DNA of 64,000 nt from JACOMS01 sp051252005 (lineage in GTDB: Bacteria > Pseudomonadota > Alphaproteobacteria > Caulobacterales > Maricaulaceae). Location of the stretch: assembly GCA_051252005.1 (NCBI GenBank), contig JBPOEZ010000009.1:1-64000 (forward strand). The letters run 5' to 3'. Shown here piece after piece: positions 35,701 to 43,185 of this stretch (the stretch's first letter is position 1; every line of letters starts with the position of its first letter). The translations under genes and the position numbers were made by a program. Below the pieces are notes generated by a model. That model worked only from the letters and a program-made list of their open reading frames with translations. It had not been told where the DNA came from and did not search any database.

Positions 35701-36417
35701 CGACATACTATCGATTTTTTCATGTTTTCGGCGTGTATTTGCCAAATGGGTTATTGCCGATTTATAAGATTGAAAATAACGATCTGCATCGGCCTGAGTG
35801 TATGCAGCTTCCCCGAGCATATCATAGGAATGGGTGAAGCCTGCACGTTCTGAGGCGCGCGCATTCTTTGTGGCTTCTTGAATATTTCGGCCCAAAACGA
35901 AATGCGCGCCCATCATTGACATTGCACCGGCGACGCCAAGTCCCATTGCGCGGTCACCTAGGCGAGCCGCGAGGTTTTGCGCTGCAGGACCACCGCTTTT
36001 GACAATCCATTGCTTGGTGACTCGCAAGCCAGATGTGGCTTGATTGACCCAAAAACTATCGCTTTTTTTTGCGTGGCTAGACCAGTCTCCATCACTCAAT
36101 TTGTCACGCACAAGTAATCGGCCAGTCCCAAAGTCCGGCGTTCTGATTAGGGCTTCAGCTAGACGCATAAGTGTTAAACCCTCGGCCGTCGACAATCCGT
36201 ATTCTTGTAAAAACGTATCGATGAGCTGCTCGCTGGACTTATCAGACCTGAGGTATTTGACATAGTCGCGGGCCTTCGTCTCGATCACCTTACGGTCATC
36301 AGGCGTGAGCCGGCAGATTAATATTAGCTCATCGCGCAATGTTTTTTCATCAGCCGTGTAAAGTTCGGCCAAGGAGTTGAAAGGCTCCGGCAGGGAAATC
36401 ATGGAACTGTTCGTCAT
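32737..36417 (-). CDS. putA: Bifunctional proline dehydrogenase / P5C dehydrogenase
   Basis: A 1226-residue PutA that oxidises proline to glutamate in two steps. The FAD-binding proline dehydrogenase barrel spans residues ~150-470 (SGISVKLSALHPRYE, RLVKGAYWDMEIKRAQ), and the aldehyde dehydrogenase domain ~540-980 with the catalytic Glu in ETGGIN and Cys in SAGQRCSACR. A C-terminal extension is present, giving the long PutA type. The N-terminus lacks the ribbon-helix-helix DNA-binding domain, so it is an enzyme and not an autorepressor. Last gene of a five-gene run; starts 9 bases after the AGCS symporter gene. Confidence 0.96.
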   Translation of the reverse strand: MTNSSMISLPEPFNSLAELYTADEKTLRDELILICRLTPDDRKVIETKARDYVKYLRSDKSSEQLIDTFLQEYGLSTAEGLTLMRLAEALIRTPDFGTGRLLVRDKLSDGDWSSHAKKSDSFWVNQATSGLRVTKQWIVKSGGPAAQNLAARLGDRAMGLGVAGAMSMMGAHFVLGRNIQEATKNARASERAGFTHSYDMLGEAAYTQADADRYFQSYKSAITHLANTRRKHEKIDSMSGISVKLSALHPRYEYAKRGECVPILLGRIVELAKIAKSKNLGITIDAEEAERLEVSLIIFDELLRHPELEGWNGLGIVIQAYQRRARKVVSSIIERARKADRKITVRLVKGAYWDMEIKRAQELGLESYPVFTRKENTDISYIACARLLFDALDTVYPQFATHNALTVATIVHMSKANTVFEFQRLHGMGEALHKRLMSLYGVKSRIYAPVGSHSELLPYLVRRLLENGANSSFVNQLFDEHISVEHITEDPFKMAANAESAVNIHIPAPTELFNGTRRAAAGLDITQSKVEKDLEQLVQDYEPYAAASIVNGRDINTVPIKTHSPADPSRCIGSYMPASAADIDQSLAACSRSDWNTKFTVDMRAQCLERAADLLEERMCEFLQLCTLEAGKSYLDGIAEVREAVDFCRYYAVQARTERIAKRIPLGTVACISPWNFPLAIFLGQIVASLAMGNTVVAKPAEQTPLISHKAIKLLLEAGVPCDAVHLVMGDGAELGGYLSAHTDIHAICFTGSTGTAKKIAANLASTNRSTLPFIAETGGINAMLVDSTALLEQAVNDVIASAFQSAGQRCSACRLVCVQDDIADDFMQMLSGAMKALEVGDPALFSTDVGPVIDTAAQSMILSYIENMKTRFNLIEASPPRNEMLSGYYVWPSAFEINSIADLDREIFGPVLHVMRYKASKFQSTVNDINMLGFGLTMGLHSRLDDRVEWVRKNAHVGNLYVNRNQIGAVVGVQPFGGEGLSGTGPKAGGPNYLLQLSKKSNVHQHQIITRNQSVDFGVPEHTAPDILTAVELASKSSKAWAKTLPANERKELLKTLMRPLGDFGDDFWSQFNCETDRMLPGPTGESNVLCLHPRGVIVCTGDTFAVFKQIALALYAGNSVIAVPDTGADEVKAFSEMLDKTVNVPHLLQVLDSEKMRALLNAGISGVAADGDTRHHLGQLLCKREGAILPILSADSDPERFFHERTVTINTTAAGGNATLLTLA

Positions 36418-36426
36418 AGTCGGTAC

Positions 36427-37836
36427 CTAGGAACTCCGTTCGCCATTTTCGCGAGCGGACTTAAATTTCTTGACTTCTTGGGCAATTACGCCGGACATTA
36501 AAAATAGACCGATTAAGTTTGGTATGGCCAGCAGAAAAAACATACTATCGATAATGTTGATAATAGTTTTGAAGTCAACGATCGTTCCAATAGGTAACAA
36601 GGCACAAAACAAAACCGCATAGGAACGGCGTAGCCAGATTTTGTCCCTGAACAAGTAGGCTGCAAGCTGCTGTCCGTAAAATCCTGCCGCGAGCATCGTA
36701 GAAAATGCAAATATACTCACACAGACTGCAAGCATAATCGGGAACCAGGCGGATACAGTTTCAAAAGCGGCCGATGTCATGGCAATGTCGCCGTAGCCTT
36801 TGTCCCAAACACCTGTGCTCACTATCAGCAGCGCTGTAGCGGAACATACGATAAATGTATCGATAAACGGTTCAAGTAGTGCGACATACCCTTCGGAAGC
36901 CGCATGATCGGTTTTGACTGTAGCATGGGCAATTGCGGAAGACCCAATGCCGGCCTCATTCGAGTAAACTGCGCGTCGCATGCCGACAACGAATGAGCCT
37001 ATAAGGCCGCCAATGCCAGCTTCGGTAGAAAAAGCACTTGATAAAATTTGTCCAATAGCGGGTAAAATATTCGAGGCATTAGCAAAGAGCACAACGGCTA
37101 CCGAGATTAAATAAAGCGCGCACATAAAGGGGGTAAGTTTTGACGTAACCTTTGATACAGATTTAACGCCGCCTATCAGAACAAGTGCAACCAAAGCGGC
37201 AACCAAGCAGCCATAACCAAAAGCAACAAATTTGTTGTCGCCTATACCCATGACCGTGTTGATCTGGGAATAAGATTGGTTAACTTGCAGAATTTGAATG
37301 AAAGCGATTAGGGCAAATACAGCATAAGTGCAGCCAAGGAAGCGCCCAAGTTTTGGCAGGCCGCGTTCGGCAAGCCCGCGCTCTAAATAAAACATTGGAC
37401 CGCCGCGCACTGTGCCGCTCTCATCAATATCTCGATATTTGACAGCTAGAGTGACTTCGGCAAACTTCAGGCTCATGGCGAAAAAACCTATGAAAACCAT
37501 CCAAAATGCCGCGCCGGGCCCGCCAATTGAGATAGCAATTGCAACACCTGCAATATTGCCAAGTCCCACGGTTGAGGACAAGGCTGTCGACAGCGCCTGG
37601 AAAGGGGATAATTGTCCCGGCGCGTTGGCGTGAGTATAATCACCGCGCAAGGCACGAAAGCCAATCCCGAAGCCGCGAACATTCACAAAGCCTAACCTGA
37701 ATGTGAAAAATAACATGCCGCTAAACAACCAGAGAACAATCAGTTGTATATCGACGCCCATAATATTAACAGACTTGAACACGGCAGATACTAACATGTT
37801 CGAGAACGCTTCAACTGCGGAAATTATGAAATCCAT
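36427..37836 (-). CDS. AGCS-family sodium:amino acid symporter
   Basis: A 469-residue inner-membrane transporter of the alanine-or-glycine:cation symporter family. Signature parts are the Pro-rich FQALSTALSSTVGLGNIAG (~58-76), GPGAAFWM, and AVYSNEAGIGSSAIAHA near residue 290, which bind the amino acid and sodium. Placed between amidohydrolases and PutA, it probably brings in alanine, glycine or proline released from peptides. The gap to putA is 9 bases and to the upstream amidohydrolase 15 bases. Confidence 0.93.
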   Translation of the reverse strand: MDFIISAVEAFSNMLVSAVFKSVNIMGVDIQLIVLWLFSGMLFFTFRLGFVNVRGFGIGFRALRGDYTHANAPGQLSPFQALSTALSSTVGLGNIAGVAIAISIGGPGAAFWMVFIGFFAMSLKFAEVTLAVKYRDIDESGTVRGGPMFYLERGLAERGLPKLGRFLGCTYAVFALIAFIQILQVNQSYSQINTVMGIGDNKFVAFGYGCLVAALVALVLIGGVKSVSKVTSKLTPFMCALYLISVAVVLFANASNILPAIGQILSSAFSTEAGIGGLIGSFVVGMRRAVYSNEAGIGSSAIAHATVKTDHAASEGYVALLEPFIDTFIVCSATALLIVSTGVWDKGYGDIAMTSAAFETVSAWFPIMLAVCVSIFAFSTMLAAGFYGQQLAAYLFRDKIWLRRSYAVLFCALLPIGTIVDFKTIINIIDSMFFLLAIPNLIGLFLMSGVIAQEVKKFKSARENGERSS

Positions 37837-37851
37837 TTATAGTTCCTGCCT

Positions 37852-39117
37852 TTATTGTTTTTTGTGGATTGGGCTCGTGGTATTTTCAATATAGGGTAGG
37901 TATTTGTCACGCAGGGCTTGATGGCGTGAAATGGCTGTAACCAGCTCGCCATTGATCATTACCTTTTTCGGCCATGTGAGGGCCTCTAGCGGGTCACCAG
38001 ACCAAATCACGATGTCTGCTGTTTTGCCTTTTTCTAGTGTGCCGTAGGCCTCCGAAATCCCCCATATTTGTGCAGGGTTTTTCGTCATAGCGTCAAGTGC
38101 GGCTTGCTTAGGCAGTCCATGACCGGCCGCGATCCCAGCGCCGACGCGCATAGCATTACCCGCATTATGGCTTACAAATATGCTATCGACAGAAAACCCG
38201 ATCACGACGCCGCTTTCGTGTAAAATTTTTGCATTATCAGCGCGCGTCCCCAGAGAGTCATAAACGGAAGGCAAGTTTGCATAGGGCACAATAATCACAG
38301 CGACTTTTGCAGCAGCCAGTGCCGGTGCCAGCCTCCAGGCCTCTTCTCCGCCGACGATGACAATCCGAATGTTGTAATCTTTAGACAGCGCAATCGCCTG
38401 AGCAATATCGGATTCGCGCGACGCCTTTATGACGAGCGGAATTTCTCTGATAAGTACATCATGTAGTATTTTCTCATCATCATCCAAATCGTCCGTACCG
38501 GACTTAAATTCTTCAAAATCAACCTTTGCTTCTTCAAATTCCTGCCGGAGGGCTACCCAGGCTGCGCTACGCGAACTTGAGCTTGAACCCGTGCTGCCTG
38601 TGTGCACCGCCAGTAGGGCTTGCGCTCTATCCAAAATATTACCGTTTTCTTTCAACTGAATGAGTGCGCCAAGACCTGCGAAGTGAGAGCTGTCTGCGCC
38701 GCTAGGAAGGACAACTGCGCGCGCCAGGCCTTCTGATCTTGCTATGCCAAGTAACGCTGAGTTGGGGTTCAGGCCGTATTGAACATCAAAAGCTGCGCCA
38801 AACCCATCGGCAGATCCGCCGGAATCCACGGTTTCCTTCACTGAATGCATTTCGATCAAGCCAAGCTCTGTCGCCGAATTCATCAGGGCAGGCGTAACGA
38901 ATTTTCCAGCGGCATCAATAAGGACGGTATCAGCTGTGCCGCTTACATTTGCGCCGATAGCTGCAATTTTTTCATCTTTGATTAAAATATTGACGATTGG
39001 CGACGACTGCGAATTTTCAAACATTCGAGCATTTTGAATGAGATAGTCGCCCGCATGGACGTCGCATAAAAACACAAGATTAAGGCCGATAAAGGTTGCT
39101 ATGGATTTAGTGCACAT
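37852..39117 (-). CDS. Exported amidohydrolase-like protein lacking the HxH motif
   Basis: A protein of the imidazolonepropionase-like amidohydrolase group with a signal peptide (start MCTKSIATFIGLN). The start at 39117 is preferred over an ATG 18 bases upstream because TTGGAG lies six bases before it. At the place where family members have HxH after PGxID, this one reads KFVTPALMNSATELG, so the first two metal ligands are absent. The late KTADIVIWSGDPLE motif is kept. It follows and overlaps its intact paralogue by a few bases. Family pairs of one normal and one HxH-less member are known; this one may be a partner or altered enzyme. Confidence 0.85.
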   Translation of the reverse strand: MCTKSIATFIGLNLVFLCDVHAGDYLIQNARMFENSQSSPIVNILIKDEKIAAIGANVSGTADTVLIDAAGKFVTPALMNSATELGLIEMHSVKETVDSGGSADGFGAAFDVQYGLNPNSALLGIARSEGLARAVVLPSGADSSHFAGLGALIQLKENGNILDRAQALLAVHTGSTGSSSSSRSAAWVALRQEFEEAKVDFEEFKSGTDDLDDDEKILHDVLIREIPLVIKASRESDIAQAIALSKDYNIRIVIVGGEEAWRLAPALAAAKVAVIIVPYANLPSVYDSLGTRADNAKILHESGVVIGFSVDSIFVSHNAGNAMRVGAGIAAGHGLPKQAALDAMTKNPAQIWGISEAYGTLEKGKTADIVIWSGDPLEALTWPKKVMINGELVTAISRHQALRDKYLPYIENTTSPIHKKQ

Positions 39118-40483
39118 GTGGCACTCCAAGTGCATTCTGCCCAGTCATAAAGTCACCCTTGGGCTGATAGGCTGGGTCTGTCCTGTCAAATATAAGCGCC
39201 CCGTCAATATAGACTTGATCCGGATGTGCATAGACGCTGAGGGGGTCACCGGACCAGAGAACGACATCTGCGTTCATACCCAGGGCAATAGTTCCGGTTT
39301 GATCATCAATTCCCAACATTTTTGCTGGTACGCTCGTGATCCAAGTTAGAGCTTCAGCATTGCTAATCTCCAGCCCAACGCTTCGTCCCGCGGCCAAAGC
39401 CTTTGCTGCTTCAATATTCAGTCGCGTCCCAAGCGCCGGAATGTCTGAATGCATAACCACGCAGGCCCGAGCTTCACTTAGAAAGGCTGCATTTTCATAA
39501 ATCCCGTCATAGGCTTCCAATTTCCAGCCCCACCAGTCACTCCAAACCGCGCTGCAAATTCCGCCGTCTGCAAGCAACTTCGGGATTTTATAGGCTTCAA
39601 CGGCATGGTGAAAGGCAGTGATTTTAAAGTCGAACTCTTTGGACATATCAATCATAGTCGCCATATCATCGGCACGGTAACAGTGAATGTGGACTTTGAT
39701 GTCGCCGTCCAACACAGCAGACAGAATTTCCAATCCTTCGTCCTTCTTACGGCCGAGTTTCCAGGTTTTGTTATTATATGCTTTAGCTTCGGCCCATGCT
39801 GCGCGCTGCATGGCAACACTGCCCATTCGGCTAAAGGGGGCTTTGTCATCGCTGCCATACGCTTTGGGGTTTTCGCCACACGCCATTTTTAGACCATATG
39901 GTGCACCCGGATATTTCATGGCCTGTCCAGTTGTTGCAGGTACATTTTTTACGATGACGCCAAGTCCGCCAATCAGATTGCGCGAGCCTGGGAGAACTTG
40001 AAATGTCGTAACACCGCCCTTTAAAGCCGCGAAAATAGCAGGATCTTGCGGATTAAATGCTGTCTCAATGCGGATTTCCGGAGTGATTGGATTGCTGGAT
40101 TCGTTAACATCCCAATGATCTGGGTCACCAAGCGCATAGGGCACGGTGGCCGTGCCGTAATGTGTGTGCACATCAATAATGCCGGGCGTTATATAGCGTC
40201 CGGTGCCATCAAGTTCTATGCCGCCATCGGGCAGGTCTATGGATTGGCCGATAGCTGCAATTTTGCCGTTTTGCAAAAGCACATCCGTATTTGCGCGTTC
40301 TCCGCCGGCACCGTCCAGAATAGTGACATTACGAATAGCGACGGGCGCAAATTTTCGCGCCTTATACGTGCTTGGATTGGCCTCAAAGTTTACGGCATTC
40401 GAGGCAGGTTGGCATCCGACAATTGCTGCCAAGCTGATGAATGCAACGCCTAATTTCAATGTCTTAGTCAACCTGTTTTTCAT
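39107..40483 (-). CDS. Amidohydrolase lipoprotein (imidazolonepropionase/prolidase-like)
   Basis: A 458-residue lipoprotein (lipobox AAIVGC) of the metal-dependent amidohydrolase superfamily. Metal ligands HxH are in YITPGIIDVHTHYG near residue 101, a later His pair lies in ITAFHHAVEAYKI, and the end motif is GMNADVVLWSGDPLS. Related proteins hydrolyse Xaa-Pro and other dipeptides. Beside a symporter and putA, dipeptide hydrolysis releasing proline is plausible but inferred. Its end overlaps the next amidohydrolase start. Confidence 0.87.
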   Translation of the reverse strand: MKNRLTKTLKLGVAFISLAAIVGCQPASNAVNFEANPSTYKARKFAPVAIRNVTILDGAGGERANTDVLLQNGKIAAIGQSIDLPDGGIELDGTGRYITPGIIDVHTHYGTATVPYALGDPDHWDVNESSNPITPEIRIETAFNPQDPAIFAALKGGVTTFQVLPGSRNLIGGLGVIVKNVPATTGQAMKYPGAPYGLKMACGENPKAYGSDDKAPFSRMGSVAMQRAAWAEAKAYNNKTWKLGRKKDEGLEILSAVLDGDIKVHIHCYRADDMATMIDMSKEFDFKITAFHHAVEAYKIPKLLADGGICSAVWSDWWGWKLEAYDGIYENAAFLSEARACVVMHSDIPALGTRLNIEAAKALAAGRSVGLEISNAEALTWITSVPAKMLGIDDQTGTIALGMNADVVLWSGDPLSVYAHPDQVYIDGALIFDRTDPAYQPKGDFMTGQNALGVPHVH

Positions 40484-40492
40484 CCTGTCATC

Positions 40493-41587
40493 CTAAAGCT
40501 TATTTGGCCGCTTCATTTTTCGGCGTGTCCACCATAACATCATGCCAAACCAGCCCAGCACAAGTAAAATAACGCTAGTCAAGAAAAAGACGATTTTTCC
40601 GAACATCCCAAAAGGCTGCCCCATATGGAGAGAAAAGAACGAACTGAACAGGCTGGCTTTGAATGAAGAGTTCAGCTGGTCATAATTGGCGAGAACTTCG
40701 CCATCGACAGCGCTGATATACATTTTTGTGTTGCCATAAATTTCCCGGATTTCTCCCTCTTGACGCAAACGAATATTGTAATACGGCTCCTGAAGGGTAG
40801 CTAAAGAAACAATAGAAATGGTGGCCTCAGGGTAGGATTTCCAAGCGATGCCTACCGCATCGGATAATGTCAGGTTAATTGCGCCCACTGGCTGCATGTT
40901 GATCGCAGACTCGGGCGCAGCCCAAGGATCGCCAAACGTGGCTTTCATATCACCGAGCCACATATTGAGAATACCCGTTAAGACGAGATAGGCGGCGGGG
41001 AGGGCGACAGCTAGCCCAAGCATACGGTGCCATTGCAAGTTCATGAACACCTGCGGCTTGCCTTTTTTGACGATGAAATATGAACGCCATTGCTGACGCT
41101 GTGGCCAAAGCATATAAAGCCCGATCAAAATATTGGATAACAGAAATATCCCGCTAATCCCCAGCAAGATATAACCCCACCCATCGATCCAAAGATTTTC
41201 ATGCAGTTCAGCGGCCCGATTGAGGATGTCATATTTCATCCGCCTATCAGCCAATATTGTACCGTCACCATCAATTCTGATGGCGCGGCTACCGATTTCA
41301 TCCGAATTTTCGTGGTAGAAATAGACATCGAACCGCGTAGATTCTTTGCTGGTTGTAAAAACTATTTCAGGTGACCAGCCTGGGTTTACGGCGTCCTGTT
41401 CTTTAATAGCGAGCTCTACGGCTTGAATATCCAGATCCACATAATGCCTGTTGAATCTGATATCATTGATCTCAGGCGCAAAGACACTCATCATGCCTGT
41501 CAGAATTTGCACAAACCAAACTGCGACTAGTGCTAAGCTCACATATTTATGGAGTTTATAGGAAAGTTTTTTTGCTGATACGGCCAT
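40493..41587 (-). CDS. PepSY-associated membrane protein
   Basis: A 364-residue membrane protein with a helix at ~12-35 (HKYVSLALVAVWFVQILTGM), a PepSY-type periplasmic part, two central helices (ILLGISGIFLLSNILIGLY and a region near 195-215) and a C-terminal helix LVLLGWFGMMLWWTRR. Proteins of this family occur with iron-uptake or as flavin/haem reductases and protease inhibitors. Here it opens the operon ahead of two amidohydrolases, AGCS and PutA, so a link to peptide use is possible; there is no direct evidence. Confidence 0.83.
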   Translation of the reverse strand: MAVSAKKLSYKLHKYVSLALVAVWFVQILTGMMSVFAPEINDIRFNRHYVDLDIQAVELAIKEQDAVNPGWSPEIVFTTSKESTRFDVYFYHENSDEIGSRAIRIDGDGTILADRRMKYDILNRAAELHENLWIDGWGYILLGISGIFLLSNILIGLYMLWPQRQQWRSYFIVKKGKPQVFMNLQWHRMLGLAVALPAAYLVLTGILNMWLGDMKATFGDPWAAPESAINMQPVGAINLTLSDAVGIAWKSYPEATISIVSLATLQEPYYNIRLRQEGEIREIYGNTKMYISAVDGEVLANYDQLNSSFKASLFSSFFSLHMGQPFGMFGKIVFFLTSVILLVLGWFGMMLWWTRRKMKRPNKL

Positions 41588-41781
41588 GTTTAATATATTT
41601 CCCGAATTTAAGCTTTGAGCCTCTTATATGTCGACCATATGCAATCAGGCCGCAAGAGCATTAGGGATTGGGCATAATACCGCTCTTTCAGGGCCACAAT
41701 AATTTTATGGCATTGCTGATGTGCGGGATTATCTGCTTAATTGCCGCGCATAACCCTGCTTAACAGAGAGGACGGAAAGCT
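41588..41781. promoter_or_regulatory. Divergent promoter region of pepSY operon and fetB
   Basis: 194 bases between divergent genes, AT-rich. A near-palindrome around GTCGAC (about 41624-41640) has ATAT flanks on both sides, but I cannot name a regulator for it. A purine-rich GAGAGGACGGAAAG precedes fetB. Confidence 0.4.
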
Positions 41782-42510
41782 ATGACCAATACTGTCACCA
41801 TTATCCCGTTGCACTTACTTTTGTTGGGCCTGCTGCCAGCTTTAATGGTACTGTATATCTACTTTCGTTGGGGGTTAGATTATAAAGAGGGACTATATGG
41901 GATCTCCCGTATGCTCGGGCAGTTGCTCATTGTCGGATATTTCCTCGGATTTATATTTCAAGCCCAAAGCGTTTGGATTGTGCTCGCCGTTCTAACCGTG
42001 ATGGTCGTCGCCTCCAGCTGGATTGCGTTGAGAACTGTGGTCGTAAAGCGCGGGCAACTATTTCTGTATGCCTGCGTGTCTTTGCTGGTTTGCGGAGGAT
42101 CGATTTTAGCGCTCGTGACGCAAGTTATCATTGATATTGATCCGTGGTATAAACCGCAATTTATGATCCCGCTCGGAAGCATGATCTTCGCCAGTTGTAT
42201 GAACGCGATTAGCCTTGGGGCGGAACGGTATTTCGAGGAAAGAGGGCGCGGCGAACCTCTGCAAAAGTCTAAAGCCGCCGCTCTGCGCACAGCCTTGATC
42301 CCCATGACGAACTCGATGTTTGCCGTGGGTCTTGTTTCTTTCCCCGGCATGATGACGGGGCAAGTTTTGTCGGGCGTAGACCCGCTCATTGCCGCGCGTT
42401 ACCAGATTTTGGTCATGTCCATGATTTTTGGCGCATCGGGCTTGTCGTGCGCCGTATTTTTAAAGCTGATTGCGCACGAAGATGATAATGCCTTGACGTA
42501 TTCCGCCTAA
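41782..42510 (+). CDS. fetB: FetB-like ABC transporter permease (UPF0014)
   Basis: A 242-residue polytopic membrane protein of the UPF0014/FetB family. It has about seven helices; the family region is MTGQVLSGVDPLIAARYQILVM near 200. In E. coli FetAB helps export iron. No ATPase gene (fetA) is adjacent, which is unusual because the two are normally paired; it may be elsewhere or lost. It is the only plus-strand gene in a minus-strand stretch. Confidence 0.85.
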   Translation: MTNTVTIIPLHLLLLGLLPALMVLYIYFRWGLDYKEGLYGISRMLGQLLIVGYFLGFIFQAQSVWIVLAVLTVMVVASSWIALRTVVVKRGQLFLYACVSLLVCGGSILALVTQVIIDIDPWYKPQFMIPLGSMIFASCMNAISLGAERYFEERGRGEPLQKSKAAALRTALIPMTNSMFAVGLVSFPGMMTGQVLSGVDPLIAARYQILVMSMIFGASGLSCAVFLKLIAHEDDNALTYSA

Positions 42511-42522
42511 ATATCATCAAGT

Positions 42523-43158
42523 TTAGTCTTGCCCGACCACAACAATTTTAAAGCCTTTCTCCGCGCGAAGATAGCGGCCGTCCCCATCGCGTTCCACAGT
42601 GGCAGCGGGCAGATATAGGCGGTCTGTGAAGGGGTTATAGGTCTGCGTGCGGGCACCATCTGCGGTTTTTATAGTTTGCAAAACAGTCGGGCGCCCGTCC
42701 TTGCTAAAACGATAAACCGTCAAGGTACCGTCAATACAAGACACAAACCCTATACGCGTGTTTATGTTAAAGATAGCTCCATCAGCCCCTGCGCCAATCG
42801 GGAAGTCGCCATGATCTGCGCCGGTTTTAGCATCGATAAGTTTGGTAATATTATTATGACAGGCCGATATCAAAAGACCCGTTACGGGGTCATAGGCAAT
42901 ACCGGTTGGTTCATTGCATTCGGGCAGGGCGTAGCGCGTGGCAACTGTGCGGGTAGCAATATCGATTACAGCGATTTCGTTCGTGTCTTCTATGTTGACA
43001 TATACACGGCCGTCTCCGGCGCTGGCTGCGGCTTCTGGCACGCCGCCAACGGGAATGCTTGCAATGGCTTTTGCGCTCGCTGGATCAATAACAGTTACGT
43101 CCTGACTTTCGCCGTTCATTACGAAAATAAGGCCGCTTACTGGTCCCCACAAATGCAT
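42523..43158 (-). pseudogene. YncE-like beta-propeller protein, 5'-truncated
   Basis: About 211 codons match the C-terminal two-thirds of the YncE/YVTN-repeat beta-propeller family: VFVMNGESQDVTVIDPASAK, then repeated AVIDI and GIAYDPVTG units. Family members have ~330 residues and a signal peptide; here the first blades and the export signal are missing. The missing 5' part is replaced by the end of the P5C dehydrogenase gene at 43186, so a deletion or rearrangement joint lies near 43160-43185. Confidence 0.75.
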
Positions 43159-43185
43159 GAGATGAAGCCGAAGTGCAGCAATGAA

